11,869 bases of DNA from an uncultured Isosphaeraceae bacterium. GTDB taxonomy: Bacteria > Planctomycetota > Planctomycetia > Isosphaerales > Isosphaeraceae. Position numbers and translations under genes: made by a program. The DNA is taken from NCBI GenBank assembly GCA_937907405.1, contig CALCIC010000951.1, positions 1 through 11,869 of the forward strand, read 5' to 3'. Position 1 is the stretch's first letter, and every line of letters starts with the position of its first letter. Shown here in pieces: positions 6,264 through 11,869 of this stretch. A model generated the notes under the pieces. It was not told the origin of the DNA. It saw only the letters and a program-made list of their open reading frames with translations, and made no database searches.

Positions 6264-9200
6264 ATGAGCAGGATGGCTTTGATGAAGACATTCCCCAGCG
6301 CGCGTCGCCCGATCGTCCCGCGGGCGCGGTTCCATTGCTCCCGTCCCCGGCTGGAGATCATGGAGGAACGTCGGCTGCCGTCGACGATCACGGTCACCAG
6401 CGCCGGCGACACGATCGACCCCGACGACGGAGTCGTGACGCTCCGCGAGGCGATCACCGCGGCGAACACCGACGCGGCCTCGGGCGACGCCCCGGCGGGG
6501 TCCGCGGGCCTGGACGTCATCGACTTCGACATCCCCGGGACCGGGGTGCACACGATCAACCTGACCTCCCCGCTGCCGGGGATCACCGAGCCCATCGTCA
6601 TCGACGGCATGACGCAGCCGGGGACCAGGCCCTACAGGCCGACGAATTTCGACGGGTTCGCGATCCTCATGGTCGAGATCAGCGGCGCCGCCCTCACGCA
6701 GCCGAATCTGGCCGGCTTGCGGCTCGAGGCAGGCGCGAGCGGCTCGACGATCCGAGGCCTGATCATCAACCGGTTCGCCACCCCCGGCTCCGCGGGCGTC
6801 GACGTCGTCGATTCGAACAACAACCTGATCGCCGGCAACTTCCTCGGCACCGACTCGGACGGCGACCGATACAACAACGACCCCACCGAAGGCAAGGCCT
6901 TCGGCAACTCGATCGGCGTCCAGGTCGTCGGTGGGAACAACCGGATCGGATCCCCCACGACGGCCGACCGCAACCTGATCTCCGGCAACGGCGACGGGAT
7001 CCGGCTCACCAGCACCGGCGCCTCCAACACGGTGCAAGGCAACTACATCGGAACCGACGCCACGGGCGAGCTCGCTCGGGGCAACGTCAACGACGGCGTC
7101 GTCATTCGAGGGGCCGCCCAGGGGGGCTCGCAAGGCGGGGCGCTCATCGGCGGCGCGACGTCGACCCCCGGAGACGGGGCGGGCAACGTCATCTCCGGCA
7201 ACGGCGGCGACGGCGTCGACCTCGACAACGGCGCCGGCTCCGTCCTGGGGCCGGTCACGATCCAGGGCAACGTCATCGGCCTGGGCGGGAGCGGCATCCT
7301 GGACCTGGACAACGCCGCCGGGATTCGAGCAGTCGCCGCCCTCGACTCCACCAACGGCGCGCTGCTGATCGGCGGCCCGGACGCCTCGGCCCGCAACGTC
7401 GTCTCCGCGAACGGCGTCGCCATCTTCTACGCCGGGCCCGCCGCCGTCGTGCAGGGCAACTACATCGGCACCGATCTCACGGGCAGAATCTCACACGGCA
7501 ACGGCAGCGGGATCGAGGTCCGCGGCGCCCTCCGCGACCCGAACACCCCCGCCGCGACCACGATGAACATCGGCGGGGCCGGTCCTGGCGAGGGCAACCT
7601 GATCTCGGGCAGCAACCTGACCGGGATCAGCGTCAACAACGCCGACGCCGTGATCCAGGGTAATCAGATCGGCAAGGCGTTGGACCACGTGGGGCTCGTC
7701 AGAGACGGCGGGGGGGTCAAGGTCTTCAACATGGTCGCCGCCCCCGTGCTCGACGTGGTGGTGGGGGGCGTCGGCGCAGGGGCGGGCAACCTCATCGCCT
7801 TCAACGGAATCGGCGTATCCGTCGACGCCGTCGGAGTCACGATCCTCGGCAACTCCATCTACAGCAAGCACGACTATTCCATCAATCCAACCCTCGGGAT
7901 CGAAATCGGCCCGTCCGCCCTGGCCGCCGTCCCTCAGCCCCCGGTCCTCACCCGGGTCACCGGGACGACCATCGCGGGGACGCTCGCCGGGTCGGCCGGC
8001 GCGACCTACCGCCTCGAGTTCTTCACGACTCCCGACGCGAACGACGAGGGGAGGACCATGCTCGGCGCGACCGAAGTGACGACCGACGCAGCGGGCGCGG
8101 CGAGCTTCTCGTTCATACCGGCCGGCGGCGTCCCGGCGGGCCAGTTGCTCACCGCGACGGCGACCTCCTCGGCCGGCACGTCGGCGTTCTCGCAGTCCGG
8201 CCTTCTGCCGAAGCCGGGGTCCGCCGGCCTCGCCGTGACCGCCGTCGCCTTGCCCGATCCCCTCTCCGCCGGCGCCGACATGACCTTCGTCGTCACCGTC
8301 ACCAACCCGAGCCCCAACCCCGCCCTGAACCTCAATCTGACTATTCTGCCGACCAGGGAGTACCACACCTCGTACCGGCATGCGCTCCCCGTCGTCTCGT
8401 TCAGCGCTCCGCCCGGTTGGTCGACCTCGTTGCCGACTGACAACGGTGATGGGACTGGAAACAGTGATTGGTGGTATCCTGGATCCGACGGCGGGGCCAC
8501 GCGCGGCTTCCTCCCGCCGCCGACGGGCCCAGCCCAGCCGCCCGCGGGGCCCGTGGGAGCGTCCATCTCCAGCTTCCCGACCGGCAGCGCGACGTTCACG
8601 CTGGTCGTGTCGACCGATCGATACGACGATCCCGGCGGTTGGGTCGTCAGCACGACCCAGGTCACCGCCGACAACTCCGCCAACCCGCTGGGATACTCGG
8701 CGACCACGTCCACGCCCGTCGGCCCGTTCGTCCCCCCCGCGGCGAACACCAGCGATCTGGCCGCGACCATGACCGTTTCAGACGGCCCGCGGTTCGTCGG
8801 CGACGACTTCACCTTCACGATCCATGTCGTGAACAACGGCCCCGACCCGGCTGCCGGCGTCGTGCTGACCGACGTCCTCCCCCCCGGCCTCAGCCTGGTC
8901 TCGTCGAGCCTGCCGATCAACGGCCCCGCGTCGCCGACGCTCACGGCCCCCGTAGGCGACCTGACTCCGGGCGCCGAGGCGACCTGGACCCTCGTGGTGC
9001 GAGCCGCAGCCGCCGGAAGCTTCACGAACGTCGCCCAGGTTCAGGGCCTCGGAACCGACCCCGTCCCCGCCAACAATACGGCGTCGAACACAGCCCTTGT
9101 GCTGGCGGTCGAACCCCGGGTCGTCTCCGTCGTCCGCAACGGCGTCCACTGGCAGCCGACCTCGATCGTGGTGGCGTTCAACGTCGACATGGACCCCGTC

Positions 9201-9602
9201 CCCGCCCAGAACGTCGCCAACTACCGGATTCAGGGCCCGGACCGCCGCCTGGTCCCGATCCGGTCGGCGACCTACGACGCGGCCGACCGGAGTGTGACGA
9301 TCCGACCTGTCCATCGGCTCAACATCCACTACCCGTTCATGCTCACGATCAACGGCCAGGCCCCCGGCGGGCTGACCGACGCATCGGGGAACCTCCTCGA
9401 CGGCGCTGGGAACGGTCAGGCCGGGACCGACTACCAGGCGAGCGTCCTCTGGTACGGCGCCCGCACCCGCGTAACCCCCGTTCATTCCCGGCCGCGCTGG
9501 ACGCCCCCGCGAACCCCGCTCCGGCCGATCCACCGCGCGCCCCCCTCGATCCACGCCGCGCCGCGATTCGCCCGCCCGGCCCATGCCCCGAAACGGGCCT
9601 GA
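6264..9602 (+). CDS. Exported right-handed parallel beta-helix protein with CSLREA-like, DUF11-like and Ig-like modules
   Basis: A 1112-residue surface or secreted protein of unknown ligand. The N-terminus is basic and carries RLEIMEERRLPS (29-40), the planctomycete extracellular motif (LExLExRxLPS). Next comes a CSLREA-like segment (about 42-70, VVTLREAITAANTD). A beta-helix region (about 85-550) follows, with alternating 'NLISGN' and 'GNxIGTD' turns repeating every 63-76 residues. A small beta domain is at 555-645. A DUF11-like module (652-822) contains a Gly/Pro/Trp-rich insertion, and a clearer DUF11 module spans 829-948 (VVNNGPDPAAGVVLTDVLPP). A bacterial Ig-like module lies at 950-1060, and the protein ends in a basic Arg/Pro/His tail. 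CSLREA, beta-helix and DUF11 parts commonly occur in cell-surface proteins; adhesion or polysaccharide binding is possible, while enzymatic residues were not identified. The likely start may be 6282 rather than 6264. It is divergent from the ABC operon and 124 nt upstream of the sigma gene. Confidence 0.88.
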   Translation: MSRMALMKTFPSARRPIVPRARFHCSRPRLEIMEERRLPSTITVTSAGDTIDPDDGVVTLREAITAANTDAASGDAPAGSAGLDVIDFDIPGTGVHTINLTSPLPGITEPIVIDGMTQPGTRPYRPTNFDGFAILMVEISGAALTQPNLAGLRLEAGASGSTIRGLIINRFATPGSAGVDVVDSNNNLIAGNFLGTDSDGDRYNNDPTEGKAFGNSIGVQVVGGNNRIGSPTTADRNLISGNGDGIRLTSTGASNTVQGNYIGTDATGELARGNVNDGVVIRGAAQGGSQGGALIGGATSTPGDGAGNVISGNGGDGVDLDNGAGSVLGPVTIQGNVIGLGGSGILDLDNAAGIRAVAALDSTNGALLIGGPDASARNVVSANGVAIFYAGPAAVVQGNYIGTDLTGRISHGNGSGIEVRGALRDPNTPAATTMNIGGAGPGEGNLISGSNLTGISVNNADAVIQGNQIGKALDHVGLVRDGGGVKVFNMVAAPVLDVVVGGVGAGAGNLIAFNGIGVSVDAVGVTILGNSIYSKHDYSINPTLGIEIGPSALAAVPQPPVLTRVTGTTIAGTLAGSAGATYRLEFFTTPDANDEGRTMLGATEVTTDAAGAASFSFIPAGGVPAGQLLTATATSSAGTSAFSQSGLLPKPGSAGLAVTAVALPDPLSAGADMTFVVTVTNPSPNPALNLNLTILPTREYHTSYRHALPVVSFSAPPGWSTSLPTDNGDGTGNSDWWYPGSDGGATRGFLPPPTGPAQPPAGPVGASISSFPTGSATFTLVVSTDRYDDPGGWVVSTTQVTADNSANPLGYSATTSTPVGPFVPPAANTSDLAATMTVSDGPRFVGDDFTFTIHVVNNGPDPAAGVVLTDVLPPGLSLVSSSLPINGPASPTLTAPVGDLTPGAEATWTLVVRAAAAGSFTNVAQVQGLGTDPVPANNTASNTALVLAVEPRVVSVVRNGVHWQPTSIVVAFNVDMDPVPAQNVANYRIQGPDRRLVPIRSATYDAADRSVTIRPVHRLNIHYPFMLTINGQAPGGLTDASGNLLDGAGNGQAGTDYQASVLWYGARTRVTPVHSRPRWTPPRTPLRPIHRAPPSIHAAPRFARPAHAPKRA
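6267..6272 (+). promoter_or_regulatory. Ribosome binding site that argues for a later start of the beta-helix gene
   Basis: Three in-frame ATGs lie at 6264, 6273 and 6282. The first has only pyrimidines in front of it. AGCAGG at 6267-6272 is 9 nt from the third ATG, the best spacing available. Translation may therefore begin at 6282 with MKTFPSARRP, removing six residues from the longest frame and leaving the export motif intact. Confidence 0.35.
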
Positions 9603-9639
9603 CGGCGACCGCCGTGAGGGAGCGGCCACGACCTTTTTT
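9602..9639 (+). terminator. Weak terminator candidate after the beta-helix gene
   Basis: ACGGCG-AC-CGCCGT (9602-9615) forms a short stem right at the stop codon. A run of six T follows at 9634-9639 and another of five T at 9644-9648. The 18-nt distance between stem and T-run is too long for a standard intrinsic terminator, so the assignment is tentative; the T-rich stretch may instead belong to the sigma gene's upstream promoter region. Confidence 0.22.
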
Positions 9640-9660
9640 AGAATTTTTGAGAATCCGCTT

Positions 9661-9690
9661 GTAACCGAAGTCGGGGAAGGCGACTCTTAA
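9661..9690 (+). promoter_or_regulatory. ECF-type promoter candidate of the sigma factor gene (GTAAC-N16-GACTCTTAA)
   Basis: GTAAC (9661-9665) and GACTCTTAA (9682-9690) are separated by exactly 16 nt. The same two blocks with the same spacing recur before the TIGR03118 gene. A -35 'AAC' followed 19 nt later by TCTTRA resembles known ECF promoters such as those of sigma-E. The -10 end lies 36 nt before the ATG, leaving room for the ribosome site at 9711-9716. Autoregulation is inferred. Confidence 0.55.
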
Positions 9691-9726
9691 GTTGAGGAAG
9701 GACCACGGCCAGGGAGTACAGCACCG

Positions 9727-10671
9727 ATGTCCACGACCGTCCTCATGCATGAACGTTCCTCGCGATCGGCGAGTGAAACGGGTTTCGATTGCTCCGATTC
9801 GGTACTTCTCGATCGCTACCTGAGCGGAGGCGAAAGCGACGCGGAGGAGGCGTTTCGCGAGTTGATGTTTCGCCACGGCCCGATGGTGCTGGCCGTCTGC
9901 CGACGGGCGTTGAACGGCGCGCACGACGCCGAGGAGGCGTTCCAGGCGACCTTCCTGACGCTGGCGCGGAAGGGGGCGACGATCCGCGACCGCCAGTATC
10001 TGGCGGGCTGGCTCTGCGAGGTCGCCCATCGGATCGCGATCCGGTCGCGCGCCTCCGGGGCGCGCCGCCGCGCCCGAGAGGCGCGGGTGCTGGCGATGTC
10101 GAACGAGGTTCACCCGCCGGAGCAGGAAAACCTCGCCAGCCGCGACGAGATCCGGCCCATCATCCAGGAGGAAGTCCACCGCCTCCCCGAGAAATACCGC
10201 GCGCCGGTGATCCTCAGCTACTTCGAGGGCAAGTCGAACGAGGAGGTGGCCGAGCTGCTCAAGTGGCCGGTGGGAACCGTCAAGGGGCGGCTGTCACGGG
10301 CCCGCGAACTGCTCCGCGAGCGATTCAAGCGCCGAGGCCTCGCGCTCTCGGCGGCCTTCCTGCTCTACGCCCTGGAAGCCAGACCCGGCGAGGGGGCGGA
10401 GATCGACGCGCCGCTCTTGGAATCCACCCTGCGAACCAGCCTCGGCGCAAGGACGACCGCGCGAACCGTCGCCCCGGTCGAGCCGCTCCGCCGCAACCGC
10501 TGGCCGATCGGTCGCCGGCTGCTGCTGTCCGTATTCCTGCTTGCATGCGCCACCGCGGCCTTCGGATACACGAACCCGGGCTATCTCCAACAACTCGAGG
10601 CCGACGGACTCTACGAGTGGACGGCCAGCCTCATTCCGTTACCCCTCTCTTCCGCCCCCCATTGCCATTAG
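9727..10671 (+). CDS. ECF RNA polymerase sigma factor with C-terminal membrane segment (planctomycete type)
   Basis: Directs RNA polymerase to a dedicated promoter set. Region 2 spans about 27-110, including DAEEAFQATFLTLARK (67-82) for core binding and a -10 recognition segment ending in LAGWLCEVAHRIAIRSRA. Region 4 spans about 145-202, with LPEKYRAPVILSYFEGKSNE and the helix-turn-helix WPVGTVKGRLSRARELL that reads the -35. Unlike a minimal ECF sigma (about 170-200 residues), it continues for over 100 residues: a hydrophobic stretch 204-217 (LALSAAFLLYALEA), a linker, and one membrane helix at about 263-281, then a short tail. Such extended sigma factors are typical of planctomycetes (an ECF01-Gob-like type). 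No anti-sigma gene is adjacent, so the C-terminus may do that job. An AGGGAG ribosome site (9711-9716), 10 nt upstream, supports this ATG; a second in-frame ATG is at 9745. Confidence 0.93.
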   Translation: MSTTVLMHERSSRSASETGFDCSDSVLLDRYLSGGESDAEEAFRELMFRHGPMVLAVCRRALNGAHDAEEAFQATFLTLARKGATIRDRQYLAGWLCEVAHRIAIRSRASGARRRAREARVLAMSNEVHPPEQENLASRDEIRPIIQEEVHRLPEKYRAPVILSYFEGKSNEEVAELLKWPVGTVKGRLSRARELLRERFKRRGLALSAAFLLYALEARPGEGAEIDAPLLESTLRTSLGARTTARTVAPVEPLRRNRWPIGRRLLLSVFLLACATAAFGYTNPGYLQQLEADGLYEWTASLIPLPLSSAPHCH

Positions 10672-10691
10672 GCCGCATCCGACGTTCACGA

Positions 10692-10722
10692 CTTCAAGAT
10701 TCCCGCATGCGAATTCTTGAAG
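10692..10722 (+). terminator. Stem-loop after the sigma factor gene, possible terminator
   Basis: CTTCAAGATTC (10692-10702) pairs with GAATTCTTGAAG (10711-10722) through 11 bp with one bulged T, around an 8-nt loop. It begins 20 nt after the TAG of the sigma gene and ends 15 nt before the next promoter element. No T-run follows. Its position between the sigma gene and the next promoter suits transcript separation or 3'-end protection. Confidence 0.45.
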
Positions 10723-10737
10723 ACTTTGAAGATCGTC

Positions 10738-10767
10738 GTAACGGGAAGGGGCCGACGAGACTCTTGA
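10738..10767 (+). promoter_or_regulatory. ECF-type promoter candidate of the TIGR03118 gene (GTAAC-N16-GACTCTTGA)
   Basis: GTAAC (10738-10742) and GACTCTTGA (10759-10767) repeat the blocks and the exact 16-nt spacing seen before the sigma gene; 13 of 14 block positions are identical. The -10 end is 60 nt before the ATG. This suggests the neighbouring sigma factor transcribes this gene. The sequence evidence is the match itself; recognition by this sigma factor is inferred. Confidence 0.55.
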
Positions 10768-10827
10768 CGATGGGAATCGCCGCGTCCGATCGGTGCGTTT
10801 CAAAGGTCGCCAACAGGAGTCTCCGTC

Positions 10828-11869
10828 ATGACAAGCAAGCGCTGCGCACGGCCGTTGAGGAAAGCTCGATTCGTCGCCTGGGGGTTGGTCGTCGCGTTCA
10901 GCCTGTCGAGTTGGGCTCGCGCCGACAGCTTCATCTACCGGAACCTCGTCGTCGACGACTCAAGCGTCGGCGCCTCCCAGATCATCGACCCCAGCCTGAA
11001 GAACGCCTGGGGGATCTCGTTTGGTCCGGCCACGCCGTTCTGGGTCTCCGCCAACGGCGCGGGGCTTTCGACGCTCTACACCGTCAATCCGGCCACCGAC
11101 GCCACGACCAAGAACGGTCTGGAAGTGTCGATCCCCGGCGACGGCAGCGTGACCGGCCAGGCATTCAACATCGGCACGGGCTTCAACGCCGACCGATTCC
11201 TCTTCGTCAGCGAGGACGGCACGATCTCGGGCTGGCGCGGGGCCCTCGGCACCACGGCCGAGAGGCTTCAAGTCGCTGATCCCGCCAACATCTACAAGGG
11301 AATGACGTTGGCCGACGTCGGCGGCCACACCTATCTGTATGCCGCCAACTTCGGGACCGGCGCGATCGACGTCCTCAAGGGGGACACGAACGCTCCGACC
11401 CTGGCCGGCAGGTTCAGCGACCCGACCCTGCCGGCGGGATACGCTCCGTTCAACATCCAGCTCCTCAACGGCAAGCTCTACGTCTCCTTCGCGGTGAAAG
11501 GGGGCAAGGACGAGGTCGCCGGCCCAGGGCTGGGCATCGTCAGCGTCTTCGACACCAACGGCAACTTCCTCAACCGGCTCGCCACCGGCGGGACGCTCGA
11601 CGCCCCCTGGGGCCTGGCCGTGGCCCCTTCCTCGTTCGGCAAGTTCGCGGGCGACCTGCTGGTCGGCAACTTCGGCGACGGCACGATCAGCGCATTCAAT
11701 TTGACCTCGGGCCAGTTCGCCGGCCAGCTCGCCGGCCTCGACGGCAACCCCCTCGTGATCGACGGCCTCTGGGCGCTGACCGTCGGCAACAACGGCTCCG
11801 GCGGCAGCAGCGACAAGCTCTATTTCTCGGCCGGGCCGAACGACGAGGCCAACGGCGCGTTCGGCCTGA
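10828..11869 (+). CDS. TIGR03118-family secreted propeller-like protein (3' partial)
   Basis: The frame stays open to the right edge (347 full codons). The terminal TGA triplet is out of frame, so the gene continues outside the window. A signal peptide is visible: basic MTSKRCARPLRKAR, a hydrophobic core (about 15-29) and an ARA cleavage site after residue 32. The mature part matches the TIGR03118 family: a start like YRNLVVDDSSVGA, then NAWGISFGPATPFWVSANGAG, the central GFNADRFLFVSEDGTISGW, LYAANFGTGAIDVL, APFNIQLLNGKLYVSFA, APWGLAVAPSSFG and the late FSAGPNDEANG. These repeated beta blades suggest an NHL/propeller-like fold. The family has no established activity; many members end in a PEP-CTERM sorting signal, which cannot be checked here. 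Start is fixed by an AGGAG ribosome site (10815-10819), 8 nt upstream. It follows the sigma gene in the same direction with its own promoter candidate. Confidence 0.9.
   Translation, partial: MTSKRCARPLRKARFVAWGLVVAFSLSSWARADSFIYRNLVVDDSSVGASQIIDPSLKNAWGISFGPATPFWVSANGAGLSTLYTVNPATDATTKNGLEVSIPGDGSVTGQAFNIGTGFNADRFLFVSEDGTISGWRGALGTTAERLQVADPANIYKGMTLADVGGHTYLYAANFGTGAIDVLKGDTNAPTLAGRFSDPTLPAGYAPFNIQLLNGKLYVSFAVKGGKDEVAGPGLGIVSVFDTNGNFLNRLATGGTLDAPWGLAVAPSSFGKFAGDLLVGNFGDGTISAFNLTSGQFAGQLAGLDGNPLVIDGLWALTVGNNGSGGSSDKLYFSAGPNDEANGAFGL

Noticed and set aside
6335..7663. 442-codon plus-strand frame inside the beta-helix gene
   Set aside because: Extremely Arg-rich (RRR runs) translation of the wrong frame; the other frame holds clear beta-helix repeats and an export motif.
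10764..10792. TTGACG at 10764-10769 as a housekeeping -35 for the TIGR03118 gene
   Set aside because: At 17 nt spacing the -10 would be CGATCG, a poor match, and the hexamer overlaps the -10 block of the much better supported ECF-type element.
9789..11279. 496-codon plus-strand frame across the sigma gene and the start of the TIGR03118 gene
   Set aside because: It is out of frame with both the sigma regions 2 and 4 and the TIGR03118 signal peptide and family motifs, and would bridge two separate genes.
11867..11869. TGA at the right edge as the stop of the TIGR03118 gene
   Set aside because: The reading frame from 10828 puts the last full codon at 11866-11868 (CTG); the TGA is in another frame, so the gene is cut by the window.

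Overview
The window is high-GC DNA that looks like the chromosome of a planctomycete, most likely from the Isosphaeraceae (Isosphaera/Singulisphaera/Paludisphaera-like). Four things point that way: an exported protein carrying the planctomycete N-terminal 'LExxExRxLPS' export motif, an ECF sigma factor of the planctomycete type with a hydrophobic C-terminal extension, a TIGR03118-family secreted propeller-like protein, and very GC-rich third codon positions throughout. The genus is an inference; no marker gene is present.

Layout. (1) 1-2011, plus strand: the 3' part of a MscS-family mechanosensitive channel with a long, probably periplasmic, coiled-coil and low-complexity N-terminal region; its true start lies left of the window. 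(2) 2126-5943, minus strand: a tight four-gene operon read right to left as ATPase, permease, ATPase, permease. These are two ABC-2 type transporter pairs with 1-nt and 4-nt overlaps and a 10-nt gap. The operon converges on the MscS gene across a 114-nt spacer that holds hairpins. (3) 5944-6263: a 320-nt divergent intergenic region with an AT-rich island and GC-rich palindromes. (4) 6264-9602, plus strand: a large exported right-handed beta-helix protein with CSLREA-like, DUF11-like and Ig-like modules. (5) 9727-10671, plus strand: an ECF sigma factor with one C-terminal membrane segment. (6) 10828 to the right edge, plus strand: a TIGR03118 secreted protein cut off by the window end.

How the genes may work together. 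The clearest unexplained signal is a shared promoter-like element, GTAAC-N16-GACTCTTRA, with identical 16-nt spacing in front of both the sigma factor gene (9661-9690) and the TIGR03118 gene (10738-10767). Its geometry fits an ECF sigma promoter. The simplest reading is that this sigma factor controls itself and the adjacent secreted protein. The beta-helix gene upstream lacks this element and has a housekeeping-type promoter candidate instead. The two ABC-2 pairs are probably co-expressed exporters of unknown substrate. The MscS channel and the ABC operon show no functional link beyond position.

No RNA genes, CRISPR arrays, insertion sequences or phage genes were recognised. Apart from the possible sigma/secreted-protein regulatory unit, this reads as ordinary planctomycete chromosome rather than an obvious new multi-gene system.
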